A DNA stretch of 64,000 nt from Paenibacillaceae bacterium (GCA_029256185.1 JAQSYI010000037.1:1-64000), one strand, 5' to 3'. Shown: positions 15,856 through 24,949, numbered from the stretch's first letter. Numbers and translations are program-made. The notes: generated by a model from the letters alone, not told the origin.

Positions 15856-15935
15856 GTTTCAGACTTTCATGCCGCCTGGACGGCACCACTGATGGATGAA
15901 ATGACGGGACCCTGTTATTTCAGGGCAGAAAGGGT
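15856..15935. repeat. Dispersed post-terminator element, copy 2
   Basis: It matches 14341-14425 over about 75 bases. Here two short hairpins are intact: TGCCGC with GGCA, and CCCTG with CAGGG around TTATTT. It begins about seven bases after a terminator. Confidence 0.75.
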
Positions 15936-15944
15936 ACGGCCTTG

Positions 15945-16150
15945 GGAGATAAGGGAACTGTTTCTCCTCTATTGTCCTTCTCGTCGGCCGATTCCCTTGA
16001 ATAAGGGAACGTATTTTCCCTTATTCTCACTTTTGAAGCGCTTTCCTGGCAGTTTGGAAGGGAATAAGGGAAAAAGGAGAGTCTTATTTCCCGGAAATGA
16101 CCTCCTGTCTGGGCAATAGGGGAAAAACCGGGGCCTTATTTTCACGCCAT
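15945..16150. repeat. Cluster of GAATAAGGGAA / TTCCCTTATTC repeats
   Basis: Several copies of AATAAGGGAA and its complement, e.g. near 16000, 16016 and 16068, give inverted pairs. No gene is seen between 15850 and 16584. Confidence 0.6.
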
Positions 16151-16197
16151 CCTCTTGCTTGAGGCCCTTTTCCCTTGCTTGAGGCACTCCCTCCCTG

Positions 16198-16264
16198 GGA
16201 GTCTGTCCGACGGAGTGGTTTTGGTAATAAATATTCGCCGTTTTCCTTTCGTCGGACAGACTCC
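16198..16264. repeat. Perfect 15-bp inverted repeat, possible miniature element
   Basis: GGAGTCTGTCCGACG (16198-16212) and CGTCGGACAGACTCC (16250-16264) are perfect arms around a 37-base AT-rich centre. It could be a hairpin RNA or a tiny mobile element. No terminator-type T-run follows. Confidence 0.7.
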
Positions 16265-16584
16265 AGCGCGTGTTAGCAAGCCAACAAGGGATGGCTCATG
16301 CCGCGAGCCCAGTGAACGGGTGCCATCATCCAAGATGTATGCGAAAAATCGAATCCATTGGAGTAACGTTGGCAATAAAGGCGCACGTGGCGACATAGCG
16401 GAAAAATCTAAAATCTCCGCTAAACGAGCGGTTTTGAAGCTGCAGCGCCAATGAAAAAATTTCCGTTAGGAATAAGCGGGGCGGGAACGCCATAGGAAAA
16501 AGGCGTTACTCTTGTAAAAACGTAAAAAGGACCCGGCGGCGTCTTCCGCCAATTTTTCTTATTGTGTCCATTGACGGAGCCGCT

Positions 16585-17355
16585 TCAATAGAACTGGCTT
16601 AGTATGCGCTTTATTTCATCCGGATCGGTTACCTCGGGACCAAAACAGGCTCTGGAGCGGTTGGCGTCTGTCCATGGCTCCAATAATAAGGCATTTTCAA
16701 CCTTGGAATCTTTCCAGCCCAGCATGTTTTCGAAGGTAGTCGCCGTATTTTGACCATGAATGTGGTTGATCCAGACAGGCTCATTAATATTTATAAATTC
16801 CCGGGAAATTTTCAAGGCATCGCGCCAGGTGTGGCGGGGAGCTTGACCCTTTAAATAATCGTCAGCATTGAGGATGGTGGCTCCGTAACTGGGAAGCCAA
16901 AAAAAGAAGGCCCCCAATCTCCCCCGTACTGAATCATACGCATAACCATATTGGGGAATTAAAGCGACAGTTTCCCTTTGGGGCTTGTAAAGGTGGAGCT
17001 TTTTAATAAAGTCCTTGTGATACATGTCGTCACTGGAGAGATAAACCCGGTACATGCGGGATGTGTCACGGAGTTCGGATTTCAGAAGACTTTTATAGAG
17101 AACGGGAGTAACAAAGCGGATATTGGCTGGAAGAGGAGGGAACAGATCCAGGATTTTATGCACAACAGCTTCTGATTTGGGATCATACAGCGCATAGCAG
17201 CTAAAATCCTGGGAGGTCTGGAGCATCAGGCTTTTGAGCGTATAATTCATAAATAGGCCAAGCCGGTAAGAAATCCAATGTTCCGTTAACCGCTCAGGCG
17301 ATGATCCCCAGTTGTTAAAGAGCATTTCCACCACGATTTTCTTTTCCTGAACCAA
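16585..17355 (-). CDS. Putative glycosyltransferase (rhamnosyltransferase-like)
   Basis: The 256-residue cytosolic protein begins VEMLFNNWGSS and resembles the putative rhamnosyl transferase group, a GT-A-like fold. The segment YRVYLSSDDMYHKDF occupies the place of the usual metal-binding RLDSDD motif, and the C-terminus has PVWINHIHGQNT. The start is TTG at 17355, preceded on its strand by AAGGAGG. It stands alone, flanked by repeat-rich DNA, so its sugar acceptor is not known. Confidence 0.7.
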   Translation of the reverse strand: MVQEKKIVVEMLFNNWGSSPERLTEHWISYRLGLFMNYTLKSLMLQTSQDFSCYALYDPKSEAVVHKILDLFPPLPANIRFVTPVLYKSLLKSELRDTSRMYRVYLSSDDMYHKDFIKKLHLYKPQRETVALIPQYGYAYDSVRGRLGAFFFWLPSYGATILNADDYLKGQAPRHTWRDALKISREFININEPVWINHIHGQNTATTFENMLGWKDSKVENALLLEPWTDANRSRACFGPEVTDPDEIKRILSQFY

Positions 17356-17688
17356 ATGCTAAACCTCCTTTTGTTTCAACTAATTTCGCTTGATTAGAAA
17401 CAATGTATGCATGTCTATATAAGTAAGGATGGATAAAAAGCTCGGATGCGCAAAAAAGGCGGTTGACCGCTTTATCAGGAAAGGTTTCTCCGTTAAGGAC
17501 TAACATCATGGTTCATAAGTCCTACTAGGTTGTGTCTAACCTATGAATAATTATGCCGAAAGTTTGATAATCCTCCCTTTTTTCGGGATTTCCTCAAAAA
17601 AACTCTTCAGAAACAGCCAATAAAATTCGACAAACATGATATAATGCTATCAATTCCATTATTATTTCAGTTATAAGGAGATACCTTC
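17356..17688. other. 333-base divergent gap with a likely promoter
   Basis: An AT-rich gap between the glycosyltransferase (leftward) and the phosphorelay (rightward). TATAAT at 17640-17645 is a good -10 box about 45 bases before the response regulator ATG. No convincing -35 is present. GCGGT...ACCGC near 17450-17463 is a small hairpin. Confidence 0.45.
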
Positions 17689-18087
17689 ATGAATAAACGG
17701 ATTTTATTGGCAGATGACGAGGCGGCGCTGCGGTTTCTCCTTCATGAAACATTGTCCGATGAGGGATACCAGATCCGGGAGGCGGAGGACGGAGCCGAAG
17801 CGGTCAGGCATTTGGAGAGCGAAGGCTTCGATCTGGTGATTCTCGATTATATGATGCCGGAAAAAACCGGTGTGGAGGTTTGCCAATGGCTCCGTCAGGC
17901 GGGGGACAACCCCAACCGCAATATTCCCGTCATTCTTCTCACTGCCAAAGCGCTGGAGAAAGACCGGGATATTGCCCGGGCGTCAGGTGTCAGCACTTAT
18001 ATTGTCAAGCCCTTCAGTCCGTTTAAGCTGCTTGAGGCTGTAGAGGAGCTTATTTCCCTGCCTGGGCAGGAGGTCGGACCGCAATGA
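17689..18087 (+). CDS. Single-domain response regulator
   Basis: A 132-residue CheY-type receiver with acidic pocket DDE (about 9-11), phosphorylation site Asp about 53 (VILDYMMPE) and Lys about 107 in IVKPFSP. It has no output domain, so it is probably a phosphate relay or sink for the kinase whose gene overlaps it by four bases (ATGA). The start follows ATAAGGAG. Confidence 0.93.
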   Translation: MNKRILLADDEAALRFLLHETLSDEGYQIREAEDGAEAVRHLESEGFDLVILDYMMPEKTGVEVCQWLRQAGDNPNRNIPVILLTAKALEKDRDIARASGVSTYIVKPFSPFKLLEAVEELISLPGQEVGPQ

Positions 18088-21000
18088 ATCTGCCCCGCAA
18101 GCATGGCCTGGCAGCAAGCCTCTCTATCTGGATTACCGCCATTATCTCTGTTTCGACTCTGGTGCTGGTTGCCATCGGACTGCTTTTTAATATCCAAAAC
18201 AAAAATATCGGAGACGATATGGAGCTCCAGCTTAACGAGGTTCTTCACGTTCAGGAGGCTCACCGCAATTCCCAGTCCATTGTTTCCTCCTACCGCGGCT
18301 TTATCGCATACGGCCGCAACGAGTTTGCCGATAATGCGCTTCATGAGATTGAAGACCTGGTTGTCAAGCTGGGGCAGATACACAGTACCATGGTGCAGAG
18401 CAGCTTGGAGGAGCGGCGGCAGGCTGATACCATTGCCGATATCCAGGCTTCGTGGCGGGAGCTGTCCGGTCTCATGCAGACAGGGGTTGAATATAGGAAG
18501 AACGGCAATGTCCCTGCCGTTGAAAGCTTGTCCGAAAGCAGAGTAACTCCCTTGATCGACGGGATCAACACCCGGTTCGAAGATCTGATGAGGCTTCAAG
18601 AACAAAATATGCAGCGTCTGCTTGCGGACAACAAGATGTGGGGCAATTGGCTGCTGGGGATCCCGTTTACTATTATTGTGTTGTCCTCAGCCATGGGATA
18701 TTATCTGGTCCGTTATATGCGCAGAAGCGTGATTACCCCCGTACTATACATGAGCAAGACGGTTTCCCGGATTGCCGGCGGGGATTATGTGGAAGTGGAG
18801 GGAACAGAACGCAAGGATGAATTGGGCACTCTGCAGCAGGGAATCCAGCTCATGTCCGAAAAGCTGCGCAAATGGGTAACAGAGCTGGAGAGCTTCAACA
18901 AGGAACTGATCAACCAGCGGGACCTGCTTGAGGTACAAAACGAGGAGATCACGGCCCAGCAGGAAGAGCAACAGGAAACCCTGCTGAAGCTTACGGCGCG
19001 GGAGCGGGAATTGGAGCTGCTTACCTCCTATCAAGAGAAGCTTGCCGGCCATCTGGATCTCCAAGAATTCATGGAAGCGGCCATGCCTGCGCTGCTTCAG
19101 GTGCTGGCTGTTGATGCAGCGGCGATTGTTCTGAAGAAAGAGGGGGCGGAGGAGACGGCTGAATTGGTTTATAGCGCAGGCTATCCCCGTTCCCGCCAGA
19201 ACGACCGGGTGGTTTCCTTATTCGGACTTGCAGAGCGGATCTTCATCGAGAAGAAGGTGCTGGTGAAATCCCGTCAGCTCTCCGAAGCGGAGAAGGGGGC
19301 GCATGGCCTGTACGAGCGGGCTCTGGATCAATACATTCCGCTGCTCGGCAATAACCAGACCGTTTTTGGCTTTTTGCTTCTGACCTCATACGGGGGCGAC
19401 AATCTCACCGAGGATTCGGTACGGCCCAAGCGCGGCCTGGTTAATCAGTTCAGTGTCGCCATGCATGCGCAGGTATTGAATGCGGAGCGGTTGAACCAGT
19501 CGGTGCTGCTTGGCCGCCTGCATGAAGAGCTGCTCAAAGAGAAGCAATATATCCAGGAACAGCGGGATTTCTACACCAAGGTGAACGAATCCATCTACGA
19601 GGGAATGCTGATTGCCAGTCCCGACGGGCGCATCCAGTATGCCAACAGGCGCATGGACAGCTATTTCGGGTACAAGCCGGCTCCCGGGGACACGCTGGAT
19701 GATTTCAGCCGCCATCTGAACAAATTCACCAACGGGGGCTCCCTGTTTCTTGGTGATACGATCAGAAAGCTTGCCACGGAGGATAAGCTTAATTATCACG
19801 AGCGGTTCCGGGCTGAAGGGGAGCAAGGCACCCGGCATTACGAGTTGTACATGAATACCATGGTTGCTTCCGATCTGGTAGGCAAAAGCTATCTGTTCGT
19901 ATTCCGCGACCGGACTGACGAAGAGAAGGCCGATGAGATCAAGAATGAATTCGTCAGCATTGTCTCCCATGAACTGCGCACTCCCTTGTCCAGCGTACTG
20001 GGATTTATCGAAATTTTGCTGAACCGGCAGGTAACGCCCGAGAAGCAGCAGCGTTATCTGGAGACTATCCATAGTGAAGCGGGACGGCTGTCCACGTTGA
20101 TCAACGACTTCCTTGATCTGCAACGGATGGAAGCGGGCAAGCAGGTCTACCAGCCGGTTCCCTGCGAAATCTCCGGTCTGGTACAGCGGGTGATGGAGCA
20201 ATGGGAGGGTAAGAACCAGCATGCCATCCGTCTGCACACAGGAGAGGCTCCGCTCATGGCTTTGGCAGATGCGGACCGGATTACCCAAGTGCTCCATAAT
20301 TTGGTGAGCAACGCAATCAAGTATTCTCCCAAGTCCGATGTGATTGACATTATCTGCTCCTATGAGAACAACTTCATCCGCATCGATGTGCAGGATTACG
20401 GATTGGGGATTCCCGAAGATGCCAAGGCCAAGCTCTTCTCCAAATTCTACCGGGTGGACAATACGGACCGGCGGCAGATTGGAGGCACCGGGCTGGGATT
20501 GGCCATTGTCAAGGAAATCGTGGAAGCCCATAACGGCCGGCTCTCATTTGTGTCCGAGCTGGGACAAGGCTCCACCTTCTCCATATGGCTGCCTGTGTAT
20601 GAAGCCAAGGATTTATCAGGCAAGGTGGTTATTATCGAGGATGATGAGAATCTGGCCAAGCTGCTGACCGTTTCCTTCGAACGGCTGCAGGTGCCCACGT
20701 TGTGGATCAGCTCGGCTGAGGATGCGGTTTATTCCATGAACGTGTCCGCGGCGAGTCCGATCATCTGCATCGTGGATATCCAATTGAAGGGGGTTCAATC
20801 CGGCTGGGATTTCATCTCCACCCTGCTCAAGCATCCCTTGCACCGGGAGACGCCGATTATTGTCACAACCGTGCTGGAGCAGCCCAACCACTTCTATGAA
20901 ACCACCAAGGAGAAATACCTGCAGAAGCCCTTTAGCATTGAGCGGCTGCTGGAATTGGTCAAGCATCTGGTTTCGGGCAGCCAGAACCGCGCCCCCTTCG

Positions 21001-21131
21001 TCTTTCCCGTCCAGGATAAGCAGTTGATTACGGATTCCCTTCAACATAAAGGTTTTACCGTCAAGGAGATCAAAGTGAGATCGGATTTTATCGAGGTGAA
21101 TATTGAAAAAGATGACGACATCAGAGATTGA
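18084..21131 (+). CDS. Hybrid sensor histidine kinase with GAF and PAS domains
   Basis: The 1015 residues contain a membrane segment (about 10-32), an extracytoplasmic four-helix-like region, a second membrane segment (about 190-212), HAMP, coiled coil, GAF (about 310-475), PAS-like (about 500-620), HisKA with phospho-His about 629 (SIVSHELRTPLSS), HATPase (VSNAIKYSP, GTGLGLAIVKE) and a C-terminal receiver with Asp about 897 (CIVDIQLKG). The internal receiver needs an Hpt protein to pass phosphate on, and the next gene supplies one. It overlaps both neighbours, so the three are one translational unit. Confidence 0.93.
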   Translation: MNLPRKHGLAASLSIWITAIISVSTLVLVAIGLLFNIQNKNIGDDMELQLNEVLHVQEAHRNSQSIVSSYRGFIAYGRNEFADNALHEIEDLVVKLGQIHSTMVQSSLEERRQADTIADIQASWRELSGLMQTGVEYRKNGNVPAVESLSESRVTPLIDGINTRFEDLMRLQEQNMQRLLADNKMWGNWLLGIPFTIIVLSSAMGYYLVRYMRRSVITPVLYMSKTVSRIAGGDYVEVEGTERKDELGTLQQGIQLMSEKLRKWVTELESFNKELINQRDLLEVQNEEITAQQEEQQETLLKLTARERELELLTSYQEKLAGHLDLQEFMEAAMPALLQVLAVDAAAIVLKKEGAEETAELVYSAGYPRSRQNDRVVSLFGLAERIFIEKKVLVKSRQLSEAEKGAHGLYERALDQYIPLLGNNQTVFGFLLLTSYGGDNLTEDSVRPKRGLVNQFSVAMHAQVLNAERLNQSVLLGRLHEELLKEKQYIQEQRDFYTKVNESIYEGMLIASPDGRIQYANRRMDSYFGYKPAPGDTLDDFSRHLNKFTNGGSLFLGDTIRKLATEDKLNYHERFRAEGEQGTRHYELYMNTMVASDLVGKSYLFVFRDRTDEEKADEIKNEFVSIVSHELRTPLSSVLGFIEILLNRQVTPEKQQRYLETIHSEAGRLSTLINDFLDLQRMEAGKQVYQPVPCEISGLVQRVMEQWEGKNQHAIRLHTGEAPLMALADADRITQVLHNLVSNAIKYSPKSDVIDIICSYENNFIRIDVQDYGLGIPEDAKAKLFSKFYRVDNTDRRQIGGTGLGLAIVKEIVEAHNGRLSFVSELGQGSTFSIWLPVYEAKDLSGKVVIIEDDENLAKLLTVSFERLQVPTLWISSAEDAVYSMNVSAASPIICIVDIQLKGVQSGWDFISTLLKHPLHRETPIIVTTVLEQPNHFYETTKEKYLQKPFSIERLLELVKHLVSGSQNRAPFVFPVQDKQLITDSLQHKGFTVKEIKVRSDFIEVNIEKDDDIRD

Positions 21132-22839
21132 GCAGCTGCAGAGAAAAGATGACCGCCACACCCGCTTGATCATGGAGGGGCGGCGGAAGTATGTGGAAGA
21201 GCTGGGCCGGCAATTGCAGAGCATGGAGCTGTTGCTCCGTCAGGATGGGGGAAGCCGGGAAACCGCGCTCCAGCTTTATAATTTGCTGCATACGGTGAAG
21301 GGCAGCGCTCCTGTTTTTGGCTTGGTCCGGCTGGGTCAAGCTGCCCAGCACCACCTGCCCAAGTGGGAATGGGCGTTGGAGAAAGAGGCCGGACCCGAAG
21401 AGCCTTCTGCTCTACCCGCCTGTGAATGGATAGAGGAAGCCCGGGAGATTCTGCAGCAGCTGACCATGGAGCGGGAGATCAGTCTGCAGGAACTGAAGTG
21501 GGATGAGCATGGCCTAGACGGCATGTTTGCCGCCAGTCCGTTCAAGGGAAGCAGGATTCTGCTGATTGATGATGATCCCGTGCTCCGTGATTACCTGAAG
21601 AGAAGATTGTCCATTGCCGGCTATGTGGCCGACGAAGCCGACGGGGTGGCCCAGGCGCTGGAGCGGCTGCGGGAATTTCATTATGATCTGATCGTGCTTG
21701 ATCTGATGATGCGTCCTTTGTCGGGCTACGAGTTATTCGAGCAGATGAAGGAAGACCCCACGCTCAAGTGGATTCCTCTGATGGTGGTATCAGGGCGCAG
21801 CGATGTTGCCGACAAGGTGCGCTGCTTCTATCTGGGAGCAGATGACTACGTAACCAAGCCGTTTCATTATGAGGAATTGGAAGCCCGCATCCACAGCATA
21901 ATCAACCGGACCAAGACCTTCGAACAATTGGCTTTCCGCGATCCCCTCACCGGCATCAGCAACCGGCGGTATTTTGACAACCAGCTTGAGATGGAGTTCC
22001 AGCGGATTGTGCGCTGCCCGGCTCCCTTATCGCTCATTTTCATCGACATTGACAGGTTCAAGGCGATTAATGACACCTACGGTCATGCCAATGGGGATCG
22101 GGTGCTGCAGGGCTTGGCCTATCTGCTTCAGCAGTATTTGCGGCATTCTGATCTGCTGGCGCGTTTCGGCGGAGAAGAGTTCGTTGTAGTGATGCCGGGT
22201 GCTACCGCGGAGGAGGCCAAGCGGGCGATGGATCAGATTCTCATGAAGACCCGCTCCACCCCGGTAGCCAATAATGACGGTCATGCTTTCCATATCACTT
22301 TCTCAGCCGGCATCTCCCAGTGGAATCCCCACATAACCAAGGATGAGTGGATTGCCCAGGCGGACCAGGCCATGTATGCTGCCAAGCAGGAGGGCCGCAA
22401 CCGGGTGCTGGTGTATGAGGAGCGCATGTCTTCGAAGCAGGAGGAGGCAGTCATAGAGGAGAAAAGACGCAAGAAGCTTCTGATCGCCGACGACGACGGA
22501 ATTCTGCGTTCGATTCTGGTTGCGAAGTTCAAGAGCATGGATCTCGATGTTATCGAAGCCGATAATGGGGAGAGTGCCCTGCAGCTTATTCAGTCGGAAG
22601 CGCCGGATGTGGCGATTATTGACGGCATGATGCCCAGACTGGGGGGATTGGAGCTGCTTGCGGCTGTCCGTGAGGACAAGAAGAAGGCGAACAAGCTGAA
22701 GGTGCTGATGCTTTCCGGCAAAGGAAAGCGTCATGATATCCTGAAGGGCTTGAAGTCCGGAGCCGATGATTATATGGCCAAGCCCTTTTCCCTGCTGGAG
22801 TTGGAGCTGCGGGTGAAGCGGCTGCTTGAAATATACTGA
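21103..22839 (+). CDS. Hpt-REC-GGDEF-REC phosphorelay diguanylate cyclase
   Basis: The 578 residues contain Hpt (His about 63 in HTVKGSA), a receiver (about 147-265, VLDLMMRP), GGDEF (about 275-435) and a second receiver (about 460-578, IIDGMMPR). The active site GGEEF and the inhibitory RxxD site (RHSD, five residues before it) are intact, so active, product-inhibited cyclic di-GMP synthesis is expected. The start is TTG at 21103, with GAGGTGA just upstream; an ATG at 21112 is possible. It overlaps the kinase gene by 29 bases. A terminator follows. Confidence 0.93.
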   Translation: MKKMTTSEIEQLQRKDDRHTRLIMEGRRKYVEELGRQLQSMELLLRQDGGSRETALQLYNLLHTVKGSAPVFGLVRLGQAAQHHLPKWEWALEKEAGPEEPSALPACEWIEEAREILQQLTMEREISLQELKWDEHGLDGMFAASPFKGSRILLIDDDPVLRDYLKRRLSIAGYVADEADGVAQALERLREFHYDLIVLDLMMRPLSGYELFEQMKEDPTLKWIPLMVVSGRSDVADKVRCFYLGADDYVTKPFHYEELEARIHSIINRTKTFEQLAFRDPLTGISNRRYFDNQLEMEFQRIVRCPAPLSLIFIDIDRFKAINDTYGHANGDRVLQGLAYLLQQYLRHSDLLARFGGEEFVVVMPGATAEEAKRAMDQILMKTRSTPVANNDGHAFHITFSAGISQWNPHITKDEWIAQADQAMYAAKQEGRNRVLVYEERMSSKQEEAVIEEKRRKKLLIADDDGILRSILVAKFKSMDLDVIEADNGESALQLIQSEAPDVAIIDGMMPRLGGLELLAAVREDKKKANKLKVLMLSGKGKRHDILKGLKSGADDYMAKPFSLLELELRVKRLLEIY

Positions 22840-22844
22840 TTGAG

Positions 22845-22876
22845 AGGCTGTCCCCCAAATTTGGGGACAGCCTTTT
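22845..22876 (+). terminator. Terminator after the phosphorelay operon
   Basis: AGGCTGTCCCC and GGGGACAGCCT are perfect 11-bp arms followed by TTT, five bases after the stop codon. Confidence 0.88.
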
Positions 22877-22905
22877 CCATTGTGCGGAGCAGATATTGAC
22901 AGCCC

Positions 22906-22933
22906 CCTAGGCCGTGCTTGCAACACGCCCTAG
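22906..22933. repeat. Inverted repeat between converging genes
   Basis: CCTAGGCCGTG and CACGCCCTAGG form a near-perfect stem around CTTGCAA. It lies next to the hairpin element at 22936-22973. Confidence 0.6.
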
Positions 22934-22935
22934 GA

Positions 22936-22973
22936 ACTGCGAAGAAACTAGCGGTACTTTATTTCGTCGCAGT
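22936..22973. repeat. Dispersed AAGTACCGC hairpin element, copy 2
   Basis: ACTGCGAAGAAA and TTTCGTCGCAGT are 12-bp arms with one mismatch. On the minus strand the centre reads TAAAGTACCGCTAG, matching 7347-7395 and 49352-49446. It ends four bases from the lysR stop and may help end that transcript. Confidence 0.7.
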
Positions 22974-22976
22974 CCC

Positions 22977-23882
22977 TTAGCGGGGGTATGCACCGACAAA
23001 ATAGGACTGGGCTTTGGCGATGAAGCTGCGGATTGCAGTCTGCATGCAGGGATCCCGGTACAGGATGAGGCAGGTGGTCCGCTTGGCAGACCGGAGCTCC
23101 GGCAGATCCACCGCTGTCATCTCGCCGGCAAGCGCGGGCCGTCTGCCCAGATAGGAGGCCGGGAGCAGAGTGGCGCAGCCCAGGATGGACCCGAGCCGGA
23201 GAATGGCCTCGAAGGAATCAATCTCCATCTTCACATTAGGCTGGGTGGCATAGCGGTCGAACAACTCGTCCATCAACACGCGGTACCAGGTGCCTTTGGA
23301 AAAGAGGATCATGGGCAAATCGCCTAAATCCGCCATCTTCAGATTCTGCCGGAGGAGATAGGGATGCCCTGCGGGAAGCAACAGGCACAGATGATCATCG
23401 AATAAAGGATGGCATTCCAGGTCAGGCTGATCAATAAGGGAGGCAATTAATCCGAAATCGGCCTTTTTGTCGCGGACCAGACCTACGATTTCATGAGTCT
23501 TGCCGGTAATGGCCTTAATATCCGTATCGGGAAAATCCGCCGTGAACAGGGAGATGATCTCGGGAAAGGTGGATTGCAGAGTTGTGAGACTTGCTCCTAC
23601 CGTAATGCTTTTGGGGATGGAGTGGGTGACGAAGGGCAGGAGGCTTTCTTTGAAAGCCCCGGTTATTTCCCGCATTCTTGCGGCATATTCATAGCAGATG
23701 CGCCCGGCTCGGGTAAGCTCCAGCCGTTTCCCCTTCCGTTCAAATAAAGCTACGCCCAGTTCTTCCTCCAAATTCATAATTTTGCGGGAGAGGGCGGGCT
23801 GGGACAAGTTCAGGATCCGGGAGGCTTTGTTCAGGCTCTCCTGTTCTACGACAATGGCGAATACGTCCAGGTTGTTATGCAT
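22977..23882 (-). CDS. LysR-family transcriptional regulator
   Basis: 301 residues with an N-terminal winged helix (about 1-60, LNKASRILNLSQPALSRKI) and a type 2 periplasmic-binding-like effector domain (about 90-295). Length and layout are normal for the family. It is divergent from sdhCAB with a 287-base gap, so it may control succinate dehydrogenase or only itself. The effector is unknown. Confidence 0.92.
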   Translation of the reverse strand: MHNNLDVFAIVVEQESLNKASRILNLSQPALSRKIMNLEEELGVALFERKGKRLELTRAGRICYEYAARMREITGAFKESLLPFVTHSIPKSITVGASLTTLQSTFPEIISLFTADFPDTDIKAITGKTHEIVGLVRDKKADFGLIASLIDQPDLECHPLFDDHLCLLLPAGHPYLLRQNLKMADLGDLPMILFSKGTWYRVLMDELFDRYATQPNVKMEIDSFEAILRLGSILGCATLLPASYLGRRPALAGEMTAVDLPELRSAKRTTCLILYRDPCMQTAIRSFIAKAQSYFVGAYPR

Positions 23883-24096
23883 GAGAGATAAGCCTCATTT
23901 CTGCAGAACTTCAATAATAAGAATAGGATAAGCGGCTAAAAAAAGACGGGCATTTGCCTCATGCTCTATTATATCCCAGGGTGGAAAAACGTCCATAGGG
24001 GAAGTTGATAAGAACTGGAAAACAAATTCTGGGTAAAACATGCAATATGGACTTCCATAAAAAGCAATAAAGCGGTAACATTAGAGGAGACACGAA

Positions 24097-24144
24097 ATGT
24101 TCACATTTCTGCGCTGCTTTAGTACAGCAACAGGGTCGGAATAA
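24097..24144 (+). CDS. Possible 15-residue leader peptide before sdhC
   Basis: MFTFLRCFSTATGSE, with AGAGGAG about seven bases upstream. It ends 25 bases before the sdhC start. The ribosome binding site is good, but coding is not otherwise supported. Confidence 0.35.
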   Translation: MFTFLRCFSTATGSE

Positions 24145-24169
24145 CATCGCTGCTGAAAGGGGATTGGCT

Positions 24170-24844
24170 ATGAAGGGGAACTCGTATTTTTACCGGAAGC
24201 TGCATTCGCTGTTGGGAGTTATTCCAGTTGGCGCTTTTCTGGTCGAGCATCTGTTGACCAATTACAGCGCTTACCACGAGGGGCACGAGGGCTTCATCCG
24301 GCAGGTGGAGTGGCTGAACAGCTTGCCGCTTATCTTTTTCCTGGAGCTGTTCGGCATCTGGCTCCCCATTGCTTATCACGGGATCTACGGGCTGTATGTG
24401 GCTTATACGGCTCGCAATAATCCCAAGAGCTACGGCTTTCTCCGCAACTGGATGTTCACGCTGCAGAGAATTACAGGAGTCATTACCTTGCTGTTTATTG
24501 CCTGGCATGTATTTGATACCCGGGTTCAGGTAGCGCTTGGGAATGTAGCCCATGATGAACTGGGTGTGCGGATGCATAATATCATCACACAACCTTGGGC
24601 GTTTGTGATCTACGTGATCGCTGTTATATCCGTTTCTTTCCACTTTGCCAATGGTATGTGGTCCTTTTTGGTCAGTTGGGGGATCACAATCGGCCCCCGT
24701 TCCCAACGGATTTCTTTCATCATCTGGATGTGTGTATTTGTGGCCATGTCCATTTTGTTCATTTTGTCCCTTATTGCCTTTACCGGCGTTTCCTTCGAGG
24801 AGGTCCCTCATACTGCAGCGCTGTTGCTTCCCTTGCCGGGTTAA
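24170..24844 (+). CDS. sdhC: Succinate dehydrogenase cytochrome b558 subunit
   Basis: The 224-residue membrane anchor has five membrane segments and the conserved haem-ligand His residues in RKLHSLLG, VEHLLTNY, AYHGIYG and AWHVFDTRVQ. It is the single-subunit, di-haem type of Bacillus, which passes electrons from SdhB to menaquinone. The ATG at 24170, with AAAGGGG upstream, is preferred over a TTG at 24164. It is the first structural gene of sdhCAB. Confidence 0.95.
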   Translation: MKGNSYFYRKLHSLLGVIPVGAFLVEHLLTNYSAYHEGHEGFIRQVEWLNSLPLIFFLELFGIWLPIAYHGIYGLYVAYTARNNPKSYGFLRNWMFTLQRITGVITLLFIAWHVFDTRVQVALGNVAHDELGVRMHNIITQPWAFVIYVIAVISVSFHFANGMWSFLVSWGITIGPRSQRISFIIWMCVFVAMSILFILSLIAFTGVSFEEVPHTAALLLPLPG

Positions 24845-24852
24845 GCATGCGA

Positions 24853-24880
24853 AGCCCGTCCACTTGGGCGGGATAAAAAA
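24853..24880 (+). terminator. Hairpin after sdhC, possible partial terminator
   Basis: CCCGTCC and GGGCGGG around ACTT, followed by ATAAAAAA on the plus strand rather than Ts. It may limit 3' decay or readthrough into sdhA. Confidence 0.35.
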
Positions 24881-24885
24881 CCCTG

Positions 24886-24949
24886 CTGATGCTCCGAAGC
24901 CAGTTTTTCGCCATAACCGCTTCGCTTGGTTACAGAACTCAAAACTTTC
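24886..24949 (+). promoter_or_regulatory. Conserved leader element directly before the sdhA ribosome binding site
   Basis: ATGCTCCGAAGCCAG, TAACCGCTTCGCTT, TTACAGAACTCAAAAC follow each other and lead straight into TTTCAGGAGG. The same blocks occur at 49828-49885 and, partly, at 49933-50000 upstream of a permease gene. Position next to the start site suggests a role in the mRNA leader. No known class fits. Confidence 0.6.
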
